Assembly (NCBI GenBank): GCA_964017155.1
Contig: OZ024855.1
Location: 56,799,435-56,863,434, forward strand
Direction of reading: 5' to 3'
Source of the DNA: Oasisia sp. SBJ-2009
Taxonomy: Eukaryota > Annelida > Polychaeta > Sabellida > Siboglinidae
Length of the DNA stretch: 64,000 bases
Shown here: one piece after another, positions 57,801-64,000 of the stretch
Layout: every line of letters begins with the position of its first letter
Numbering within the stretch: the first letter of the stretch is position 1
Position numbers and translations under genes: made by a program
Notes under the pieces: model-generated
The model's input: only the letters and a program-made list of their open reading frames with translations
Database searches by the model: none
What the model was told of the DNA's origin: nothing

Positions 57801-60800
57801 GTGTGCATTCGTGATCATGTGGTGCACTTGGTTGTCAGGTGACAGCTGACATATTGTTCTTAATGACGCACAGCAGCTGGAATTAAGATCATTTCATTGA
57901 ATCGGGAGATAAATAGATTTAAACTTGCTCCATACTTAAGCCCGATTTCAAGCATGACACATAGGGCTGAATTAGATGACAGCCAGAACACGTAGTATAC
58001 TTACTTCAGGTTGTGAATAAAATACTAGTCACATTAGCAGTTGGCAGGGATAACAGCAGGTATCTTTGGTGGTGCTGCCACCTATCGTAATATTGCCGCC
58101 TACTGGTGAGTTTTAGAACTTCAGTTATGTCATCATATTATAGGTTGGGGCTGCATTGCGCTTAAATAGTAGAGTTATACTGTATAACTGTGTGACTTGA
58201 ATCTCAACTTCAAAGGTTGCCTAGTCTGGGCAATATGTCAGTCAGATATTTATGTAAGACTGTTTATGACCTGATAAGTGTGAAAAGGGTAAAACTGTCT
58301 TAAACCTGTATATACGGCCTCAGTCCCATCAGCCCATTTTGTTGAGTTATTAGAACCGGTGTGATTTGTTGTGATTTGTTGTGATTTGTGTGAAATTGGA
58401 GGGACCTATTGTCTACCGTATCTCGTTGGCACTGCCAAAATGTGCAATAATGTTTATCGAGTGTGACATTTCATTTGAAACACCAGCATGTTTCGAAATT
58501 GAAGAGCTGGTGTTTTGGCTAGTTAGTATACAGTAAGAATGTAGACTAACTGTTTTATTTATAATTGATGTTGTTTCTTATGTGTGGTCTTGTTTCTACT
58601 TTTGTGTTTTCATGAACACTTGCTTGAGTTGGGGAGGCAGAATTGACCACACCTGGTGAAATCTGCGGTGCACGAACACAAATGAAACATTTGAAGGCTA
58701 GACATATACTAACGCACATGTAAGTCAACCTGGATATTAATGGTACAGTAGACTGTTACTTCAGCTGTGATGTATTTAGCTGGGTGGTATATATATATAT
58801 ATATGCCCAAAATGGTCAGAAACGAAATATTTTGTGTGAGAGTCACGAACGTTCTTTATTCTGTAGTTAGTTTTGTGCAGAATAGGGCTAGATTGTCCTG
58901 TTAATTTATTTGTAGCTAGGAAATCATACATGTCGTCCCGTCATGAAATGTAATCAAATATAGGTTGTTTGTCGTGTGGCATCATTCACTGTAGTAATTA
59001 TTAGCAGACTTTTACTGTTAAATCGGCTAAATTGCATATAGAGATATTTATATATGAATGTTTTGTGTTTACATTTCGCTGAAGAAATGTTCAAGTTGCA
59101 AATCCTGTTTAAAGTTGCTTACAATTTCTTCATGTTATTAATCTATTCAGGATCTTTTAATTAAAAAAAATTAATTATAAAACTGAAGAACTCGCAACCC
59201 ACCTCAGGTGAATAAAACACCGTAAAGTTTTATATTATGTAGCTTTGATGGTCAGAAATGAGAATAATAGATTAGTCAATGTACGGACGGAACAGTGATA
59301 TTAAGATGTGGATGTATGTTGTATATACGCATTTCATAACGTGCAGCAAAATCAAAATGTCTAGTCAGATTATATGACTCATTGATTTAACATGGCTTGA
59401 GTGTGTTGTGGTGTCATTTCTGTTATTTCAAATAGTCAACTTACCGAGGTTATTCTGATGTGGTTCATCATGTGGCATTTAACTACTGACGGTGTGTCTT
59501 TTTGTGCCAGTGTTGCGTGACTTGCGTCGTGTGAGGTCGGCAGTCACATAAGTGTTTGTATTGAAATAGGATGATTTGTATACACCAGTGTTTGTATTTT
59601 ATTTGTAATTCTTGTTTGTATTTGAATTTGTTTTATTCAATCTGCTTGAATTAACATGATTTGAAGTTTAGCTACCAGTAGTGTGTTTTTGCAAGCACTT
59701 CTGTCTTCAGTCTGTTCCGATTGCGACCAATGATAGTTTTTTACCATTGTCTAATTGAACTGGTCAGTCATGTGACACGATCGGGATTGAAATCGATGTC
59801 GGGGCACTTGCAAAGCACTCCCTTGTGATTACACATTAAGTAAACCCACCAGTATAACACTCTCTATTAAGCACAATATTAACATATTACATCTGTATTT
59901 GTGTATTTGTCCATCCTTGTGCAGTGCGTTTGAAGTGAAGTAGCATATTTGAACATTTTAATTATAATATGTTTGTGTTTGAAATTTAAAATAGCATATT
60001 TGAGATATTTAAATGCAGTGTCAGTGAGTTTTGACATGGTTCATCTACATCTGTATGTGAACCCGGCGGACCAAATGAGTGATAAGTCGGGATTTTACAT
60101 TTGGCGTGATGGCATCTAAAGCCAGATGACATGATTTTGGTGAATTTAGATTTGTATGGAAAAAAATTGATAGCATCTGTTTTAACACTTCCATACATTC
60201 TACACTATTTATGCAAAAGAAAATGTGTATTTTAACGCAATCTAATGCAAGCCCTCATGATTAACTAGCACAAACATAAATAAACATTCATTCATTCATT
60301 CATTCATTCATTCATTCATTCATTCATTCAAAATGCAAAACTAAAACGGCGGTTTTCTCCAGTTTTACTTTTTGACCCCTACCATGCCTAATGTGAAATA
60401 ACTTCACCAATTTTTGTAGTAGAGTCAGATTTTTTTAAACACTGTAAAGTACTATATCTCCTCTTTCCAAATATATTAAGAGTATGTCAAAATATTTCCT
60501 ACTTATCACTCATTTGGTCAGCCGTGGTCACGTATGGATCTAGACTGTCTGCGAGATTTGGAAACTGTTTGAGATTTAGATGACCTGAGTCCAGATACTG
60601 TGTGGTGCTACACTGTTGACTAAGTGTGTAGTTTGTACACCTGATGTGTACGCATGTATGTGGCATTTGTAAAAGGATGAATATTGAGGCAGCAAAACAG
60701 GATTAATTTCTGAAATGTGTGTTTGTTGTAGTTGTTCAGGAATGTTGTGATTCATATTTCTAGGTTCGGATTGATAGTACTGTTTCTCACTACTTGGTGT

Positions 60801-61190
60801 CTTCTGACAAATGTGTTTTTATTCGCGGAATGTGCATTCTGTTGGCTTGTACACTGCTGTGTTGTCTCTGGTTAAAATCTACATAGCCTCGTTGCTTCTA
60901 ATTGAAGGTTCCGTTGATTCAACATTTTCACTCTGCTTGTTTTAAAGTTTTTTCTCTAAAATCTGAACATATCTAATATTGTCTGTGAATCACTGCACTT
61001 TATGTGAAGTTATTGGGTAGTACGCTGAACACTAATTAATTATTTTTGAATAGATCTTGTAAAATGGCAGTTTATGCTTCATATTCTATAACGCACAAAT
61101 AAAAAACCTCAGTCTGACAAATTGATGAGTTCGGTTATTTTAGCACAAAGGCATGATCTTCTTTATTCAATTTATGGCACGTATAGAATT
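57801..61190 (+). other. PHTF 3' flank continued, no gene recognised
   Basis: AATAAA candidates occur near 58016, 59211, 60279 and 61096; I cannot tell which ends the transcript. An (ATTC)n tract of about 42 bp lies at 60288-60330 and a short AT run near 58788. No open frame has coding character. Confidence 0.5.
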
Positions 61191-61193
61191 AAA

Positions 61194-61259
61194 TAATATT
61201 TTCATAGCAGACATTAAGTTGGGCTTATACCCAACTTAATGTCTGCTATGAAAATATTA
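61194..61259. repeat. Perfect 30-bp stem, 6-nt loop hairpin
   Basis: 61194-61223 is exactly inverted at 61230-61259 around CTTATA. The stem includes CATAGCAGACATTAAGTTGG. It is the most perfect foldback in the window after 16357-16417. Confidence 0.97.
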
Positions 61260-62134
61260 CAAACTTTGATGCGCAGTGGCTTAAATTTATCAAGGATGAA
61301 AGTTTAATTTAACTAATAAAATATACTGTTACTGTCAGCAAGCCAATTTGTACTTATTTAAGTCCATGTCTTTCACAAGTGGACTGCCTGACGTACTAGA
61401 CGTTTCCTGGGAAGTGATACAGTTTCAAGGGTACATGCCGTTTGGATAGACACATCACAGTGGCATCCTGGAGACGATGTCTTATGTACCGCATAATCAG
61501 TGGATTTATAAACACATTTACAAACAAACTGTTGAGCATTTTAACCACATGAGTAGTATGAATGTAAATTTATATATATCTCTACCGATTATTGTACATG
61601 TTATGGTAACTGGAGAGAGAGATATATATATTATTCCGAACTGTGATAGAGAATGAAGTGCGCAGACAGATGTGGGCTATAGTCTTCGAAACATCGGTGC
61701 TAGCTGTACGTGGATCTGTGTTAGACGTTTTATAATTATTGTCTCGCTTTACTTTTTCGTGTGTTCTCTGCTGCTCAGTAAACATGTTTTGTCGACGTGA
61801 CAGAGACCAATAAATCGACTGCGTGTACTCGTCAACTGCGGTGCCTGTTAGTTCACCTTCATGTTCGTTCTCCGCCTCGCCTGGTCTAACTCGTGGCCGT
61901 GCGTGGTAGTTGGAATTCACCGATAGAGCTCTACCAAGCTGCTTCCAAATTTGCCGACAGCAGAGTTGGAGCAGAGCACAGCCTGCTAGAGCTCTATGCG
62001 TGTTCTATGTTTGATGTTATAATAACTATAATCACCGGCGTCCGAACGAAATAAAAATGTTAAGCGCTACAGCGCCATTCGATCCATCTGCGGTGTCATG
62101 CAGCCCCGGAGCATGACGCCGGCAAACGGAGTGA

Positions 62135-62171
62135 GGGGAACGGGGACGGGGTGAGGGTGAGGGTGAGGGTG
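62135..62171 (+). other. G-run cluster, potential G-quadruplex
   Basis: GGGG, GGGG, GGGG, GGG, GGG and GGG runs separated by 2-3 nt (AAC, AC, TGA, TGA, TGA) on the + strand. Four-tract G-quadruplex criteria are met several times. Confidence 0.9.
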
Positions 62172-64000
62172 TTGAAGATGTATAGTTTGACCAATATTCG
62201 GTTTTGTTATAGCTCTACACTAGGATCTCCGTAATTCGCAGTTAAAAAAAGAAAACAGGCACGCCTTCCTTATTACTGGGGGAATCCTCTCGTCACTTGT
62301 CCGTCACTCAATACTACACATATGTATACACTGTATACCCTCAGCCAAGAACGTGAGCTCAAACACACGACACGGACAACAAGCGAGATTGTACACAATG
62401 TCCTCCCGCTATCCGTGGGAGAACACCGATTTCCCCAATTGTCGAGAACGTAGTTAGGCTATTGTCCGAGAACTTCTGCTGTTTGTGTTTTTTTAGTTCG
62501 TGTTAACTTTTGCTATCAAGTTGGTATTGCAGGAAGTGACAACAGAACGTAAACCACGTGCGTGTCTCAGCACTTCTGGAAAACAAACCGGCTAGACAGG
62601 CTGGGCACAGGATTCTTTGGGCTGTCAAGACGGAAGTTTGCAGAACGATTTATGACCTCGCAGTTGCTCGCATGTTACCCCATTGCAGTTCCGGGTAGAA
62701 ATCGCCGAAGGACAGTAAGAGGCGCAGATTAAGTTCTCCGGACTACCATCCGCCATGACAGTTTCTTAAGCGGATCAAACGTGCCTAGTATTTTGTATGT
62801 GTGAGAACGGTGCTCGAAGAAACAATCGTGACACTGCAAGACGCCGACCCAGCTAATCGACGGACACTCGCATGATGCCAGCAACCTCGCAGGAAAGGAA
62901 CTCGTTGGCAGGTGGAAAGGAGGCGCAGCAACGACGGACGCCACACTGGACAAAGTCAAATTGTTAGTTGCAATCCAACAACATGGACGGTGAATATGCA
63001 TGCTTCTAATACACAGTTGATACGAATTATGCTTTGATTATGATTTGTAGTAATAAATCAATTTTTACGCTGTCAGAAATGTGTAAGTTCAGTTTTAACG
63101 GATCGGAAGGGCATGTTGATTCACGGGAATTGCTTATGTAGTGAAAACAAGGAGGTCTTAGAATGCAAATCTAAACTTGTGACGCTTCACAAAACTACAC
63201 CACGGACAATATAACCATTTTTTCGGCGCACGAAGTTCGCTGGATAATGACATGATGGTTGCGCAACTCTTTTAAAACTGCGTGACAAATTAATATTATA
63301 AAATATGTAATGATTGCATGACAAATTAAAACTATAAAACATCATGAATAATAACATAAAGTGTACGTTATTAGTCTACTTGAAGTGGAGTTCATACACG
63401 GAGAACACACCGTTGTCGACACCAAGAAACCGCCATCCTGTCCAGATGGTCATTCGCATGACAAACGACCCAAAATATTCCCGGGGAACACCGCGTTACA
63501 CAAAGAAGACGCAAGACATTTCTGGGGAATACCCCGTTGTATATTGTTTGCTGACTATGATTCCTAAACATGCCTGCCAACCTGTGAAGGTCGTGTATAC
63601 GAACCCTAGCGTGTTCTTTATCGTGACTGGTACACGTCTATCAGTCGGCGTCAGAGCACTGTGTATGGCACCAATTGAGATCAAAAGGCGCATGCGACAG
63701 CAGGGCAGAAGGTTATTTACCCGGTGGGCGAATGACGCCCCAATGACTTACCCCCGACCGCGTCGACACGTCCTATTGTGGGGGTACGTATTTATTCGTC
63801 GCCATTTAACGATGAAATCCGTGCGTGAAGGCCGAGTGACGACTAAAGGCAAGTGGGGAGTGTCCGTGCTGTAAGCTCCGCTATTGCGAAATAACGCGAA
63901 GATTCACGGTGAGTTGTAATAACAGTAGTGGTGGTGGTGTTGGTACTACTAGTAGTAGTAGTTGTGTTTTTTGTTATTAGTAATATTACTAGTAATAATA
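62172..64000. other. Right end of window, no gene recognised
   Basis: Mixed composition, somewhat richer in G+C. An open frame at 63344-63874 (176 codons) has no recognisable domain, promoter or splice context. It includes an internal imperfect direct repeat around GGGGAACACCG and GGGGAATACCC. A (GTAGTA)-type repeat lies at the very end. A gene could begin beyond the window. Confidence 0.4.

Noticed and set aside
61582..61920. Minus-strand open frame of 112 codons
   Set aside because: No recognisable domain, splice context or codon bias; ends in AT-rich low-complexity sequence.
62540..62990. Possible transposase remnant
   Set aside because: Some basic, Arg-Thr-rich words looked Tc1-like, but no ordered motif such as a DDE block could be confirmed in any frame.
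63344..63874. 176-codon open frame near the right edge
   Set aside because: Arginine-rich translation without family resemblance, and overlapping frames on both strands are similarly open; kept only as a note under the right-end entry.

Overview
This window is animal nuclear DNA, not prokaryotic. Genes are split into many short exons with GT-AG introns, reading frames carry on across the introns, and most of the space is introns, microsatellites, minisatellites and decayed non-LTR retrotransposons. The proteins (an oxysterol-binding ORP1/ORP2-type protein, a TICAM-like TIR protein and a single PHTF protein) and the A+T-rich, LINE-rich background suggest a marine invertebrate such as a mollusc, another lophotrochozoan or a lancelet-like deuterostome. 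I cannot fix the species from sequence alone.

Layout, all three host genes on the + strand. (1) 1316-10836: the last ten coding exons of an OSBP-related protein gene; the 5' exons lie before the window. Its last intron holds a 2.7 kb minisatellite of about 61 units of about 43 bp. (2) 10837-20100: A+T-rich intergenic DNA with AT arrays, hairpins, inverted repeats and a LINE fragment. (3) 20110-22419: a two-exon gene for a 243-residue TIR-domain protein, with a dead reverse transcriptase and long AT/TC arrays in its intron. (4) 22600-34120: a retrotransposon-rich block holding one nearly intact + strand LINE (endonuclease and RT, one frame break), a chimeric - strand LINE, a LINE tail and a heavily decayed + strand LINE. 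(5) 35425-56337: a complete PHTF gene in 17 coding exons whose joined frame is exactly 3006 nt (1001 codons plus stop). (6) 56338-64000: PHTF 3' region and intergenic DNA with hairpins, a G-rich run and no recognised gene.

The most unusual feature is the link between tandem arrays and splice sites. The 43-bp units of the ORP array each repeat the 3' splice site and first 17 bases of the terminal exon. The 15-bp units after PHTF exon 5 each repeat that exon's 5' splice site, and some stay in frame. A 20-bp array of about 77 units runs up to the last PHTF exon, and its distal part is open in that exon's frame. Other arrays sit next to PHTF exon 16 and directly after the PHTF stop codon.

The three genes show no sign of acting in one pathway. 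By family knowledge the ORP moves sterol/PI4P at membrane contacts, the TIR protein is an innate-immunity-type adaptor, and PHTF is an ER membrane protein. Gene models rest on splice consensus, phase agreement and remembered family patterns; no search was run.
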